Shown: positions 13,646-25,998, counted from the first letter of the stretch. The stretch is 64,000 bases of DNA from Anthoceros angustus (GCA_010909165.1 MU008181.1:558001-622000); one strand, 5' to 3'. Numbers and translations are program-made. Notes: generated by a model from the letters alone, not told the origin.

Positions 13646-15164
13646 CCACCAGGCCTCAGTGTTGACAATTGGGCCAGCAGCTGCTCGGCCGATTACGCGG
13701 TGGACACATTGCCCATTTCCCGCTGGATTTACATGGAGGTGTGGAGGTTGACAGCCGCCACTGGTCCCATGTGTTCTTATGGTCACCACCACAGGCACGC
13801 CAAGCATACTCGGGGCGGTCCGCTCACATACTCGGGATACCCATTGCGCACATACTCGGGGCGTCTAAAGGGCATCCAGGCGGAGGAGCGCCTTGTTGCC
13901 GGTGGAACGCTACGTGAGGTACTAGAGGAGGAGGACCCCATGGATTGCTGCAATCTTTCGAGCTTGTCCATGGCTGTGTCTCGGAGGTTGTCGCCCATGG
14001 CGACACAATGACCATCTTCAGGTGGTTTGCCTCAGTTCAACCGCCGCATGGCTCGGCCGTTACTCGAGAACCATCGCCGTGGATGGGTCGTCATCAGTGG
14101 TTGCCAAGGTTGGTCAGTCTTTGGAGCTCTTTGGTGGCCTTTGCACAGGTCTCGAAGCCCTCTTGCAGAATGGATTGGTGGTCGCACGCTATGTGTCTTG
14201 TGATAGTGTCCAACATTTCGGCGCATTCTTGCCGTCTCCGTGCACGCTTTCCACATTGTGCCACTTGCCATGGTACCTTCTGCATCCCACAGGATATCCG
14301 CTACCTTCAACCCCGGCATATTCAAGCTACTTGTCTCCCCATCGACATAGTGATAGCGATTAGTGTCAAGGCTTCTCTCGGGGCGGGGCGGTGAATTCGC
14401 CGGGCCTTCGAGGCCAGGATTTGCAGTGTTGGTGTGCATTCGGCCTGATCAGGCTTATGTGGAGAATACACACCGACGCTTGGATACTCTCACTCGTCCA
14501 GACATGGGCAGTCGGTACATGTTGGGGCTCCTTCTGGCTGGATCTGCCAAGTCGGAAGTTATGCTCACCGGCCCATAGCTGGTGGACTAACTGGCCCGCA
14601 ACCTCTCCTATTTGGTTCTCATTCACCACCCGGACCTCTCACTTGTCCAATGTTCGGATGGGCATCATCGCCCGCCCCAGTGCGTCGCGAACCCTCCATG
14701 TACCGACCAACACCTGCCGGCCCGACTTTACCCACCTTGGTGAGCTTCCCAGCTCTTATGCTTATCGAGGAGAGGCGGATTGCTTCTCAACACGGGACCC
14801 GGCAATGGGAGGAACCTAGTGTAGAGGCAGGAACGCCTCATGGGCTTTCCCACGTGACAACGCACCGCGTCACGGTCAAGCGGTGATGCTTGCCTTGGAC
14901 GGGCCATGGACCTTCATGCCCTTACAGGTGGTCACGTTGCCTTGCATTTCGACTCATGGCTTCTCGGTCTATTCACTCCCAGTATCTTCCGGCTCGCTCT
15001 GGGGCCCACTCTCGCCCTTCCCAGGTTATACTACCTGGTCATCTTGGCTTGATGCAGGGGGGGGAGCACGGGGCCTGGATAGCAAGGCCTGTTTTTTCAG
15101 CCTCAAGCCCTGGTAGTGGAGGAGGCAGCCCTGCGGCTGATGGCTCAACTAAGCCTAAGCCATG

Positions 15165-15900
15165 CGCTGAGAATTTCATGTGGGTCATGGGACCTAAACT
15201 CAGTGTTGAACAGCAGGAACGGATTCGAGTGTTGCTACTCCAGTACAAGGATTGCTTCGCATTCTCCATGCGAGAGTTGAAGCGCTGCAATGTCACTACC
15301 TTCCACATCAATCGACCGTGAGGCCCATCTATCGGAGGCAGATGCAGGCTCGGCAAGGCCCGAGTGGGACATGGTGGATGCTAGGTGTCGAGGAGTTGCG
15401 GGCGGGACTCATCTGCCCTCTAGCTCGGACTGTCTCACGTGATGCCTCCTAAGAAGGACAGAACGGGCGTGGCGAAAAGCGCATGTGTGGGGACTACAGT
15501 CCCATCAATGCTCACCTCAGGACCGGTATCCAATGCCGACGCCTTGGGAGAAATCTTTGACAACATTGGCTGACTCCACCTACTTTTCTATATTGGACCT
15601 CAGGGTTCAATCAAGTGCGATGGTGGCAGGGAGGACATCAAGAAGCGGCCTCTTGGCTCTCAGCAATTGTGGAGTGGCTAATGCCCTTTGGCTTCAGAAT
15701 GCATGAGTGGCGTTTGTTGAGTCATGGACTCGGTCTTGGCGGTTGACAAACTTGATGTGCTACATTGATGATGTGCTGGTGCCGCGTGATTTGACCCACC
15801 TAGTGCATCTCGAGGACTGTTCAGCCTTCTCAGGCACGACGTCGTGTCAGAAGCAAAGTACGAATTTGGCATGGATCTTGTCGTATCACGTGCACTTCTC
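15165..15900 (+). pseudogene. Reverse transcriptase remnant of the gypsy element
   Basis: The start of the domain is at 15,172-15,321, with a run ending in 'CFAFSMRELKRCNV'. Then come CGDYSPINAHLRT (near 15,487; family form CVDYRALN), DRYPMPTP and a YFSILDLR segment near 15,585-15,605. The catalytic box YIDD with VLV is at 15,761-15,781. These fall in the correct RT order (motifs A to C), but in different frames with several stops. The reading is of a decayed Ty3/gypsy polymerase. Confidence 0.75.
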
Positions 15901-16489
15901 AAAGCTAAGAAGAAGGGGCTGGGCCTAAACTCTTCTTGACATTCGGTATGCGGAGGAAATGGTGAGGCACTAACAACTGGTCCGCACAAGGAAGGGCATC
16001 AGAGATCGCCATGGCCTGGTTGCACATCACTTGCGTAGAAGGGCATTGAGGAGTTCAATGAATCCATTTGAAGTTACGAAGGCACTCGGCTATGCTATCA
16101 CCTACAAACCGAGCACAACTCGCTGGCTATAGCGTTGGTGTGCTATTGACACACGTTCATTTAAAACGCGTACCTATGTGTTGAATGGTTCTATATTCTT
16201 CATCATTGTTACGATCTTGCATATCAATCCTCTTGCGCTACATCGGCGACATGATTTGGAGTCACCCGGTTGGAGTCTTGCAGATCGCGGCCAGCAAGAC
16301 CATTGGGAGGATTGAGATGCATTACAGTGTTTGCCAAAGCAGGCGGTGAACTCGACCATGACCTGTTGGCCGGGAAGGTCTTGACAACTCTGCTGGGCCC
16401 TCTGGCCCGGGGCACGGGCTTGTGAGCAGGTAATGGCCTCGAGCGGGTTGGTCCACCTCCGCGATAGGGAACAGGCTCATTCGCCAGCG

Positions 16490-17060
16490 ATGCCAATGAG
16501 GATGGGACACTTTGGTGTTAAGGCACCTCTGGATCGGGTCCCACACTTTCTTTGGATACGGTCAGGTCAAACAGGTGCCTTTACGAGAATCGATAGAGTC
16601 AAAAGGCTTCACCATGAGGCACTCGTGCACTGAGATCATGGGCCTCTTTTATGGTCTTGTGACTTGATAGGTGGGCATGCCCATTTGACACCAGGGAAAT
16701 GTTTACATCCTTGTCTGCGATGGAACATTTCATGTTATGGGGCGAGGTAGTGGGCCTTGCGACAAGACCTCCACGAAACCACGGGCATTTTGCAAAATGT
16801 CTAGAGCGGGTGCTTTTCAGAGTGCTTGGTGATCAGGTTGAGTTTCGCGGAGAATTCGGGACTTTGGATCGACCTTGATTGACCATCGCCAGGCGGTTGG
16901 GATCACCTCAAGTGATGGCTCATGGCAAGATAGTGCAAACCATCAAGAAGGGACGAGGAAACCTATCTTGGTCCCACAAGACCGAATGGGACTTGGTGCA
17001 TACATAGCCATGGGATGTCGAATGAGCAAACACGCCTCGGCCCATTTCATCCCTATTCTT
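16490..17060 (+). pseudogene. Integrase remnant of the gypsy element
   Basis: Near 16,497-16,560 the frame reads MGHFGVKAPLDRV, the usual 'GHFGVKRTLDRI' region of the N-terminal zinc domain. Around 16,800-16,870 is ERVLFRVLGDQVEFRGEFGTLD, the catalytic-core segment ending in the D-x-G-x-E-F-type box. Near 16,910-16,965 'GKIVQTIKKGRGN' corresponds to the 'ERxxQTIKRxLR' helix. Near 17,030 'SSLFFFGSES' fits the 'SPFFLLYGREP' motif. Stops separate these blocks, so it is a fossil. Confidence 0.65.
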
Positions 17061-17430
17061 CTTTGGTAGTGAGAGCCAATGCCACCCCGGCTCCATTGCC
17101 AAAAGCAGATGCATGAGGTGGTCAACTGGATGACCTCACGGTATGGGCATTGTCATTGGACGTGGCAACATTATTTCAGCCGAGCCATGCAATGGCCATG
17201 GCCAGCACCTCCGCATCGCTGTGACCATCGGGACACGTTGAGGTATGCTCACACTGCGAATTAAACCTCCGTAGGTTGAAGAAATTTCGTGGGGACTTTG
17301 GATTACACCGAGAGCCAGCGAAACACCCTTGCCCATCGGTAAGCACGTATTGCGAGTGAAGGAGGTCGGGCCAAATGGAGTACTCTTGACATGATGGCGC
17401 CACGACGAGACCATATTTGTGCAGAGTATG

Positions 17431-17680
17431 CCTCCAAACCTCGACCCAACCATTGTTACGTGATTGGGTCCCTCCATCAATTACCCATGCCAAGTGTGTG
17501 GCCACGGCCGGACGATGGGGACACTGCTTTGCGCGACCCCACCGGTACTGAAGATCCAAATGGTATTATTAGGCGACGAACCATATGAAGAAGCGTACGC
17601 ACCGTGTCACCTCCCAAACCTCGACCCAACCATTGTTACGATTGGGTCCCTCCATCAATTACCCATGCCAAGTGTGTGAC
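17431..17680 (+). repeat. Direct repeat of about 70 bp, two copies
   Basis: The sequence from 17,431 to 17,501 recurs almost exactly at 17,610-17,680. Each copy starts 'cctc(c)aaacctcgaccc' and ends 'cccatgccaagtgtgtg'. The first copy has two extra bases ('tg') after 'gttacg'. The spacer of about 108 bp is unrelated. It looks like a local duplication just beyond the gypsy element. Confidence 0.8.
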
Positions 17681-17884
17681 GGGCGGATGATGCGTAGATG
17701 CGCTATGCTGACCCGCAATGGTGGTTACCATCTGTTTGCCTAGATCCACCACTCGTCCGGATCAATTGGTATTGCACCTTTGTGCCCCACTGACCACAAG
17801 AAACACGGCCTTAGCTTCTGGTTTTGGGACAAAGGACTCATTTTTGGCTACGATTGGTGGGGCCAGTGGGGAGTATACTTGGGC

Positions 17885-18270
17885 AGTCCGGTCTTGGTCT
17901 TGGCCATACTGGGATGCCCCTAGTCTCCAGTCTTGACCATTTAACGATCCAGTCTTGGTCTTAGCCATACTCGGGACAGTCCCAGTCTTGGTCTTGGCCA
18001 TACTCGGGACAGTCCCAGTCTTGGTCTTGGCCATACTGGGACGGTCCAGTCTTGGTCTTGGCCATACCAGGCACGGTCCCTCAGGTCTTGGCCATACTGG
18101 GGAACATCAGTCTTGGTCTTAGCCATACTGGGGCAGTCCAGTCTTGGTCTTGGCCATACTCGGGACAGTCCAGTCTTGGTCTTGGCCATACTGGGGCAGT
18201 CCAGTCTTGGCCATACTGGGGCAGTCCAGTCTTGGTCTTGGCCATACTGGGGCAGTCCAGTCTTGGCCGG
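17885..18270 (+). repeat. Minisatellite, unit about 31 bp (GTCTTGGTCTTGGCCATACT)
   Basis: About ten units of 'agtc(c)agtcttggtcttggccatactggggc' type lie end to end. Units vary in two ways: loss of the inner 'ttggtc' and a switch between 'actggggc' and 'actcgggac'. The long open frames here on the minus strand (YGQDQDWTAPVWPRPR repeats) are only translations of the repeat and are not genes. Confidence 0.9.
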
Positions 18271-19325
18271 CGTAGCCACTGGAGCACAGCGGTGTGAGCT
18301 TTGTTGCACGTCGCACGACACTTGACTCCTCTGGCGGTCCCTCGATTTGCACGCGTGATGCGGCCTCCACCGCTTTAGGAGCTCCGCATGATAGTATCTG
18401 CAGTCAAACCTGTTGGATGGCCTCCTCCACATGGGCGCCAAGCACTTTCGATATTCTTGCCTCTAGAGGTTCTCGGCAACCGGGCGTGCTTTGATTTGCC
18501 ATTATTCGTGGCGAGATCATCCATCGATGCAGCCAAGTCCCTTGAGGCCACTAAGGCGGCCTCCGCCACTTCGGTACGCTCCTTAGCGCACTCCCCTCGG
18601 CGCTTTTGCTCTTGCCCGCCATGGGCCGTTCCCCTTCAGCAGGCCCGGACCCGGCCTTCTGCATTTGAAACCCTCTCTTGCCCGTCCATCTTCGCCTTGA
18701 GGGCCGCCATATCTTGTTCCGGCGTCACGGCACTCCGCTCGGCTTTGGTGTCCTCTGGCTCCTTTCCAACTCAACACGCCCGCCTCCTTGTCAAGGCTCT
18801 TCCTTCCATTGATTGAGAATTGCTCTACAACCTTTTTCCACATCCATCGTGTATGTCGTCGAACTTATTATATAGTAAGAATATTAAGATATCACTCACT
18901 TCCCCTCTCATGAACTCATCTTTCGAAGGTGCCACCATCATTTTTGGAGCTACTATCGGCAATCTTGTCAGGATAGCTGGGGCCACTCGAAGTCGCAGCT
19001 CCAGAGTCTCCTTCTAGCCCTCCAACTCCTGGCGCCGTTCTTCAACGTCCTGCAGCTGTACACAGAGGTCTCCCAGCTCCCTAGTGTTGGCCTGCATCTC
19101 TTCCTCACGGATCACCCGCTTGCTCTCGCGCGCACTCATACGGGTTTGCCGTGGCCACTCGCCACTTCCTCCACCGATTCCTATCCCGGCCGGTGGTGGT
19201 CCCTATCCGTCTTGGCAGAGGCCTCCCTTTAACCAAGCGGGTTCGAGATGCTAGCGGCGACCACTATCTCCTCCCGTCGTGGTAGCCTCCGTGGGGTTGT
19301 TCCGGTGGAGGAACCAAGAGGAGGA
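18271..19325. other. No supported gene
   Basis: GC-rich DNA with short frames on both strands. The minus strand between about 18,300 and 18,850 is fairly open, with many Arg, Gly and Glu codons, but I recognise no domain. It could be a remnant of a mobile-element coding region. Confidence 0.35.
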
Positions 19326-20665
19326 AGGGCTCTTCCCATACTTCCGGGCGGCGGGGGGTCCGTTCCAGGCGCATGGAGTCCGAAATTCCCTCCCAATCCT
19401 CGTCCTCCCGAGGCACTGGACTTGGGCGACCCTCGGCTCTTGTGCCCCTTTCCTCCGGTCCGTTTCTCGGCGGTCACCATTTCCCGAGCGCCGCCTCTTC
19501 TCCTTCCTTTAATAGATTAAGGTGTCCCCACACATGGACGATAAATGGGGACAACGCTGATGGGGGTGGCCGCTAGTTTCTCAACTTCCTGGACTCCTGG
19601 GTAACACAGGCGAAGATGATCTGCCCCCAGTCCGTTCTCTTGCCTCTCTGAAGGGCGTGGAGGAAAACAAGCAGATTGTCACCAAGATGGTCCACCTTGG
19701 TGAGCATGTTCCAGTGGACAATAATCTTATGCTTTCCCTCACCGTCGTCCTGGACATCAACCACCCGTTAGAGGACGGCGTCCGGCCTCAGTGAGTGCGC
19801 CGCCTCCACCTTCCCCTTCACCTTAAGGGGCTCGCACTACCCTCCTATCTCCTCCGCGATGTGGGCAGACCTCGGGACCTCACGGTCCATTTCCTCGGGT
19901 CCCGCAGCTCTTAGACCGGACGGTTTTGTTGGCCCGCCAAGATCTTGCGTACTCCCGTCTGGGATTGACGTTTAGTCCGGAAGACTCTTCCAGGCGTACT
20001 CTTCCCATACTTCCGGCGGCGAGGGGGGTCCGTTCAGGCGCATGGAGTCAAAATTCCCTCCCAATCCTCGTCCTCCCAGGCACGGACTTGGGCGACCTCC
20101 GGCTCTTGTGCCCTTTCCTCCCGGTGCTTTTCGGCGGTCACCAGCCCCTTCCGGAGCGCTCGCTCCTCTTCTCCTTCCTTTAATAGATTAAGGTGTCCCC
20201 ACACATGGACGATAAATGGGGACAACGCGATGGGGTGGCCAGCTGGTTTCTCAACTCGGACTGCACACAAAGTGGAAGATGATCCGCCTCATCCGTTCTC
20301 TTGCCTCTCAAGGGCGTGGAGGAAAACAAGCGATTGTCACCAAGATGGTCCACCTTGGTGAGCATGTTCCGATGACAATAATCTTCGCCATCGCACCTCA
20401 CCGTCGGTCCAGTGGGTCAACCATCAACCCGTTAGAGGACCGCCGGCCTCGAGAGTGCCACCCGCCGCCTCCACCTTCCCCTTCACCTTAAGGGGCTCGC
20501 ACTACCCTCCTATCTCCTCCGAGCGATTGTAGATCGCCTCGGGACCTCCACGGTCCATTTCCTCGGGTCCCCATGCTCTTAGGCCGGACGGTTTTGTTGG
20601 TCACCGGCATCTTAGTACTCCAGACCGGGATTGACGTTTAGTCCGGAAGACTCTTCCAGGCGTAC
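19326..20665 (+). repeat. Tandem duplication, two units of about 670 bp
   Basis: Unit A (about 19,326-19,995) and unit B (about 19,996-20,665) share the same landmarks in the same order. These are 'catacttccgg', 'gcatggagtc', 'acatggacgataaatgggga', 'accaagatggtccaccttgg', 'gacgtttagtccggaagact' and 'ccaggcgtactcttcc'. Long identical runs are broken by short patches in which unit B usually lacks one to several bases. On the minus strand both units contain a frame with NMLTKVDHLGDN, so a short protein-coding remnant of unknown family was duplicated with it. Confidence 0.8.
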
Positions 20666-20783
20666 TCTTCCGGGCGTACTCGGGCTCCACAGCGTGACGT
20701 TTAGTCCGGAGTGGCCTACTCTGGGGTTTAGTCCGGAGTAGCCTTCTCCGGAGTTTCCTACTACCCGCCCTCATCACTTCCTG

Positions 20784-20910
20784 CCGTCCATCACCATTTC
20801 CCTTACCCAACCTTATTTCCCCTTACCCAACCGTCCATCACCATTTCCCTTACCCAACCTTATTTCCCCTTACCCAACCGTCCATCACCATTTCCCTTAC
20901 CCAACCTTCT
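20784..20910 (+). repeat. 47-bp tandem repeat, about 2.7 copies
   Basis: Units start at 20,784, 20,831 and 20,878 with 'ccgtccatcaccatttccc'. The first two are identical over 47 bp and the third is cut after about 30 bp. The unit itself has two halves built on 'ttacccaacc'. No coding role is visible. Confidence 0.92.
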
Positions 20911-21135
20911 AAAACCGGAAGGTCCCGTCCAGAAGCAATATCCCGCTGAGGATACTGAAGAGAGAGCACCTCGCCGGAGGGGGACCATACTCTGCACTTC
21001 AAAATCTGCACCTTCAGACCGAGGCGGGAGAGCTCTTGTGAACTAAGCCGTGTGGTTTGTAACCCCGAGCTCAAAAGTCTTCCACAAGCAGGGGCAAGGG
21101 GTATCTCATGAGGTCAAGTAGAAGGCCCCATGATG

Positions 21136-21325
21136 AGTATATCCTAAAAGAGAATTTAGAGTATATCCTAAAAGAGAATTTAGAGTATATCCTAAAAGAG
21201 AATCTAGAGAATACCCTAAAAGAGAACCTAGAGAAAACCCTAAAAGAGAACCTAGAGAAAACCCTAAGGAGAACCTAGAAAACCCCAAAAGAGAACCTAG
21301 AATACACTAAAAAGAACCTACCAAT
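21136..21325 (+). repeat. 24-bp tandem repeat, about eight copies, drifting in sequence
   Basis: The early units read 'agtatatcctaaaagagaat' plus four bases. Later ones become 'agaaaaccctaaaagagaac', then shorten. The array therefore shows a gradient from left to right, typical of unequal exchange. The minus-strand frame across it (GYTLNSLLGY, GFSLGSLLGF) is a by-product. Although units contain CCCTAAA they are not telomeric. Confidence 0.9.
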
Positions 21326-21329
21326 CGTC

Positions 21330-21870
21330 CTAGTGGTGGGCCCCACTAGATGTGTCCCCACTGTGGAGGCTCCACCAGAGCTATGGGCCCGGGCGGCTTT
21401 ATGTCTCCGTGACCCAGCGCCACCCGCGCGTCCGAGACGCGGTTCATTGCGCGACAAGGTCCACCGCTGCCCAAGCCAACCCCGCCCTAAGCGCGCCTAG
21501 CCCTAGGCCGGCCATCAACCACCGCGGCTGCGACTACATGGCCAGCCAGGCCACAAGGCGCCTATCAGCTCACGTTGTGCATGGCGGCCCCGTAGGCCCA
21601 GCGCCCACGTCTATGCGCGGGCCTCGGCCGCCGTGGCTGGGCGCCGCCAACCCGACGCCGGCAGACCCTGCTAGTGTGTCCGGCCCGCTCCGCTCCACGA
21701 AACCGCCCTACTCCCACTCCGCTCCGCTCCGCTCGCTCCGCTCCGCTCCGCGCCGCTCCACGCCAACCGCCCGCCTCGCTCGCCCGCCTCGCTCGCCCGC
21801 TCCGCTCCACGCTCCATGCCAACCGCCCTGCTCCCGCTTCGCTCCTCGTCCGGCCCGCTCCCGCTCCCAG
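21330..21870. other. GC-rich segment ending in a GCTCC/CGCTC low-complexity tract
   Basis: From about 21,700 to 21,860 the plus strand is a near-continuous run of 'cgctc', 'cgctccgctc' and 'cgcc' words. This makes all three plus frames rich in Pro, Arg, Ser and Ala. The open frame across it has no domain. At 21,327-21,345 is a near-palindrome centred on 'ggtgggccccact', and related GGGCCCACCA words recur at 22,279, in the MULE ends and next to the lectin repeats. Confidence 0.5.
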
Positions 21871-21884
21871 TTTGTAGAAAGATG

Positions 21885-22275
21885 ACTTTATGCTTTACAA
21901 TGCCACTCTATCAAGTTGAGCATGATGAGTATCTTGTGAATGATATGGTGAAACGTCTCATTTATCGATTATAAGGATTTAATAAAATAATATTGAACTT
22001 AATGATGAAATGATTATGATCCCATTAGGGACTGGGATTGCCGGTCTTGAATTGGTAGGTGGAATATGAGGGAAAGTGCAGGAACAACCCAAGGGAATGA
22101 GACATTTGATGGATTGATATGAAGTGGTGGGCGACCACTGAAGACAAGAAAGTCTAGGCATGTGCGGATTGGTTGGTGGAATGTCAAGGAAAACTTACGG
22201 TGACGACGCAAGGACGAGACACAGGCCATCGCGAGCTCGGTCACTATAGTTCGTTGGGGGTTTAATGCGAGGTTG
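21885..22275 (+). repeat. Dispersed repeat shared with 40.63-41.35 kb (lectin-associated repeat)
   Basis: This block matches 40,630-41,100 with the same landmarks in order: 'caatgccactcta', 'aagttgagcatgat', 'gtatcttgtgaat', 'tgatcccattag', 'gactgggatt', then 'gtggtgggcgaccactgaag' and 'ggccatcgcgagctc'. The last two words are also in the upstream part of each lectin repeat unit (32.6-35.5 kb). It looks like a decayed copy of the lectin locus flank, or a satellite that travels with it. Confidence 0.75.
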
Positions 22276-22579
22276 CCTTGATCTAGTGGGGCCCACCACT
22301 CAGTCTCTCTCCTCTCACCGTTGCCGTGCCACCCCATCTTGGGCGCCCAGGCTCATGTCATGCCTCATGTCATGAGCATGAGCTCATGCTATGACCATGT
22401 GTGCTTGCTCATGGCATGCATGTCATGTAACCCGTAAATTGCGGGCGAAACAAACCCTACAACATGTTTCCATTTGAAATGGAAACTAAGCATCATTTTT
22501 GGCGGGTTCACTTCACACTGAACTCGATTAACAATACCTCCGTGCGGCCCGTGTTACGAACAATTGTGACTTGCAACAA

Positions 22580-24828
22580 ACTAAGATGGAGATTGAAGAT
22601 CTTCCCTACGGTTGGGAGGTGCAAGAGGCCAGTGGCTTGTTCAACACGCAACATCTGAAGTTTTCACCGTTATAGCAAGATGGTATGAGGTTGCTTCTAA
22701 GGATTGTGCCTCTATCTCTAGATTTGCCATTATTCCATGGAGCAGGTGTCGACTTGGTGTTAGGAGAAGGCAACAATGCACAGTTCCCCACATACTTTTG
22801 GAAGGAGACGGTTGAAGAAAGGCGCCTCCAAGCGTAGTAAAACTAATGTTTGGGCTTATTTGTGCCACAAGAAATACTGGTGTGCATTTGGGAAGGCGAT
22901 CTTCGTGATGATAATGCACAAAAGCAGCTTCAAGCGTGTAGGAAAAGCGGAAAGCCAAGATCTTGAGAGGTCGAGTATCAAACATGGTTGCCGGTACCAC
23001 TTTGATGTGAAGCGACTTGCTATCTAACTAGCGCTTGTGTTTTGTGATTCATTTGAACATGTAGACCAATCGGACAACCGCCACTTAATTGCGGTATCTG
23101 CAGACCCTCTCAAGGTTTGCTGCCCGTTTAAGTGAGGACATCCGTGCTGTGCGAGGCGTCTTCTTTGAGTGTAACAAAGGCGAGATATACCTCGAGCATG
23201 TGGAGCAAGTAGAATTGAAAGCACAAGCTAGTGATTATGAACCTTGTCGCGATGATTTTTTACAGCCACACGACATTAACAAAATTGCCTCTCAATTGTT
23301 TGCGGGGTTCTATCAATATCACCTCAACGATGAGATTAGTGTTGGTTTGTGGATAGAGGCTCACAAGGACCTTGTCTGGTATCATTTTGTTTCCTCCCCC
23401 TTAGTGATTGGCTTGCAAACTGATTTCCAGCGTTCCATGATTATGCGGTTGGGAATGGGAATGTCATATCCATGGACGCCATTTGGGACCAACAAATACA
23501 AGTTTTACATACACACTTTTGGTATTTGATAGTTACTATAATGGAGTGCTTGCACGGATTGTTACGAGATAGTGAACGGTAGATATTCATCTTGGTTGCA
23601 AGCTTTCAAGGACCATATTGGTAGGCATCGCCGAATGGCAACCAAGTGCCTTTACGGTGCAGTCATTGCGAAATTGCAGCCATTCACAATGTATGGGGCG
23701 TGACAGTTCCAGTGTTGTTATGCTTGTGACATGTCAGAAAGTGCTGGTTACGATATTTGTTGTTGAAGGTCTGGAACTGGGAAGTTCGGGTTGGTCACAT
23801 TATGTACCTATCCCGGCGGTGGCAAACTGAAGGTGAGGCCCACAAAATGCTGCAACAAGTGTGTGTAGATTTTGGAGATAGTGCTCCGAGTTTCATTGAG
23901 TATTTCAAGAAACAATGGCACAGTGTGCTTCCCTTATGGTTAAAGGGTATCAGAACTATGAGGCACGCAGGCCAAGATTGTAACTCTGCTATCGAAGCCT
24001 GGCATGGGTTTTTGAAGTCTCTGTTGTGCCATGATTTTGTTAGGCTGCGAGGAAGATGGTTGGATTGGTTGCTCCACACTCTGTGGAAAGCAAAGCAAAA
24101 TCTACTAGTATAAGCATTTCACAAAGGAGCATGGATTCGGATACAATGCAAGGGAAGCGACAATCGTGGACAATGCAATCTTGGGTTCCCAATCCATTCG
24201 ACTCATTTGTCACATTACCAACCACAATTGATGGCCCAACTTTTGTGAGGAGTTACACTGATCGGAAGTTGATCTATACCATCTTCATTGTAAGTGCAGA
24301 TTGGACTTCTGTGTTGTCCAGGCACTCGGGGTTTCTTTTGCAAGCACCAAGCTAAGATATTACACCTCAAAGGGGAAAGTATCCACACAGCTAGTTACTA
24401 CATGGCTAGAAGAGGACATGTCCATGTCTCTCCGCATTCTGTTGGACCAGAACATATGCCTTGTGAACAGGCGGTGCACGAGGAGGCAGACACACCTATT
24501 TTCACAACTGAGGAAGACACTGAATCATTGCCAGCACTGCCATTTGGCAATAAAGCCACAAGTGAAGGCCGTTGCTTCATACGAGCTTGGAAAATATATG
24601 GAAAGAAGTGTGGAATGGTGCATGCTGATGCTTCCTTGCTCCAGCATACTCATGCAGCAGCTTCTATGTTGCTTCTCCAAGTTAACAATTGCGAGGCGAA
24701 AATGTGCCAATGGTGCGATGTCCAATTTACTCAAATTGGACAATGGCTTTGGAGATTCTTTGAAGAGGAAAAAAAATGTATTGTGGAGATGACTACTTGG
24801 AAGCACATAACCCTTGGCGAAGCCAAAG
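22580..24828 (+). pseudogene. MULE transposase copy A (near full-length core, frameshifted)
   Basis: The reading starts near 22,587 with DLPYGWEVQEASGLFNTQHL. At 23,210-23,525 it has the segment before the catalytic core (NDEISVGLWIEAHKD, then IGLQTDFQ) and then the first-Asp box in broken form ('WTPFGTNKYKF', frame-shifted from MDATFGTNKYKF). At about 23,710-23,745 is the 'LLCL-HV' helix, interrupted by a TGA where Trp is expected. The SWIM zinc-finger tail is near 24,300-24,350 but its first Cys pair is disrupted. The order matches Mutator-like/FAR1-related transposases, which cut and paste DNA with a DDE nuclease. Several frameshifts make it inactive as read. Copies B and C follow head to tail. 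Confidence 0.7.
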
Positions 24829-25998
24829 ATGCTAGAGATATTCTCTTGGTTGCAAGCTTTCAAGGACCATATTGGTAGGCCTTTGCCGGAATGGCAACCA
24901 AGTGCCTTTACGGTGACGATGCGTAAATTGCAGCCATTCACAATGTATGGGGCGGTTCCGGTGTTGTTATGCTTGTGGCATGTCGAGAAAGTCTTTGATT
25001 CGACATTTGTTGTTGAAGGTCGGCGGGAAGTTCGGGTTGGTCACATTATGTACCTATCCGGTGTGGCAAACAGGTGAGGCCCACAAAATGCTGCAACAAG
25101 TGTGTAGATTTTGGAGATAGTTCGAGTTTCATTGAGTATTTCAACAATGGCATGTGCTTCCCTTATGGTTAAAGGGTATCGAACTATGAGGCACGCAGCC
25201 AAGATTGTAACTCGCTATGCTGGCATGGGTTTTGAAGTCTCTTTGTGCCATGATTTTGTTAGGCTGCGAGGAAGACGGTTGGATTGGTTGCTCCACACTC
25301 GTGGAAACGAAGCAAAATCTACGGTATAAGCATTTCACAAAGGAGCATGGATTCAGTACAATGCAAGGGAAGCAGCAATCGTGGACAATGCAATCTTGGG
25401 TTCCCAATCCATTCTCGACTCCACATTACCAACCACAATTGATGGACCCAGCTTTTGTGAGGAGTTAATCGGAAGTTGATCTATACCATCTTCATTGTAA
25501 GTGCAGATTGGACTTGCCGTAATTGTCGAGGCACTCGGGGTTTCTTTTGCAAGCACCAAGCTAAGATATTCACCTCAAAGGGGGGTATCCACACAGCTAG
25601 TTACAATTTAGGCTAGAAGAGGACATGTCCATGTCTCTCCGCATTCTGGACAAACATATGCCTTGTGAGCGGTGCACGAGGAGGCGGACACACCTATTTT
25701 CACAACTCAGGAAGACACTGAATCATTGCCACTGCCATTTGGCAATAAAGCCACAAGTGAAGTAGTTGCTTCATACCGAGCTTGGAAAATATATGGAAAG
25801 AAGTGTGGAATGGTGCATGCTGATGCTTCCTTGCTCCAGCATACTCATGCAGCTTCTATGTTGCTTCTCCAAGTTAACAGTTGCGACACGAAAATGTGCA
25901 TGGTGCGATGTCCAATTTACTCAAATTGGACAATGGCTTTGGAGATTCTATGAAGAGGAAAAAAAGTATTGTGGAGATGACTACTTGGAAGCCTGCAA
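24829..25998 (+). pseudogene. MULE transposase copy B (5'-truncated)
   Basis: It begins directly after copy A, at 'gctagagatattctcttggttgcaag', and aligns with the C-terminal half of A (from about 23,590) and of C (from about 26,835). It lacks the N-terminal region and the first catalytic Asp box. It keeps the 'LLCLWHV' helix near 24,963-24,985 and a damaged SWIM finger near 25,515-25,555 (CRNC, then FCKH with missing bases). The A/B join uses a short 'agagatattc' match between the end of one unit and the middle of the next. Confidence 0.7.

Larger units (their letters stand above)
11200..17100 (+). mobile_element. Decayed Ty3/gypsy LTR retrotransposon, internal coding region
   Basis: Traces of the full gag-pol order occur on the plus strand. 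There is a gag zinc knuckle near 12,470, protease pieces near 13,390-13,645, reverse transcriptase at 15,165-15,900 and integrase at 16,490-17,060. The order PR-RT-IN is that of Ty3/gypsy (Metaviridae-type) elements rather than copia. Frames are broken many times by stops and frameshifts, so the element cannot be autonomous. I could not define its two LTRs, so the ends are approximate. Host genes do not appear inside it. Confidence 0.75.

Noticed and set aside
17941..18441. 166-codon open frame on the minus strand
   Set aside because: Mostly translation of the 31-bp minisatellite (WPRPRLDCPSMAKTKTG repeats); no independent protein evidence.
21136..21325. Telomere-like CCCTAAA words
   Set aside because: They are part of a 24-bp unit with other sequence between them; no consecutive TTTAGGG/CCCTAAA heptamers occur, so it is a minisatellite.
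21352..21885. 177-codon open frame on the plus strand
   Set aside because: Its second half is a GCTCC/CGCTC low-complexity tract that lacks stop codons in several frames; no domain.
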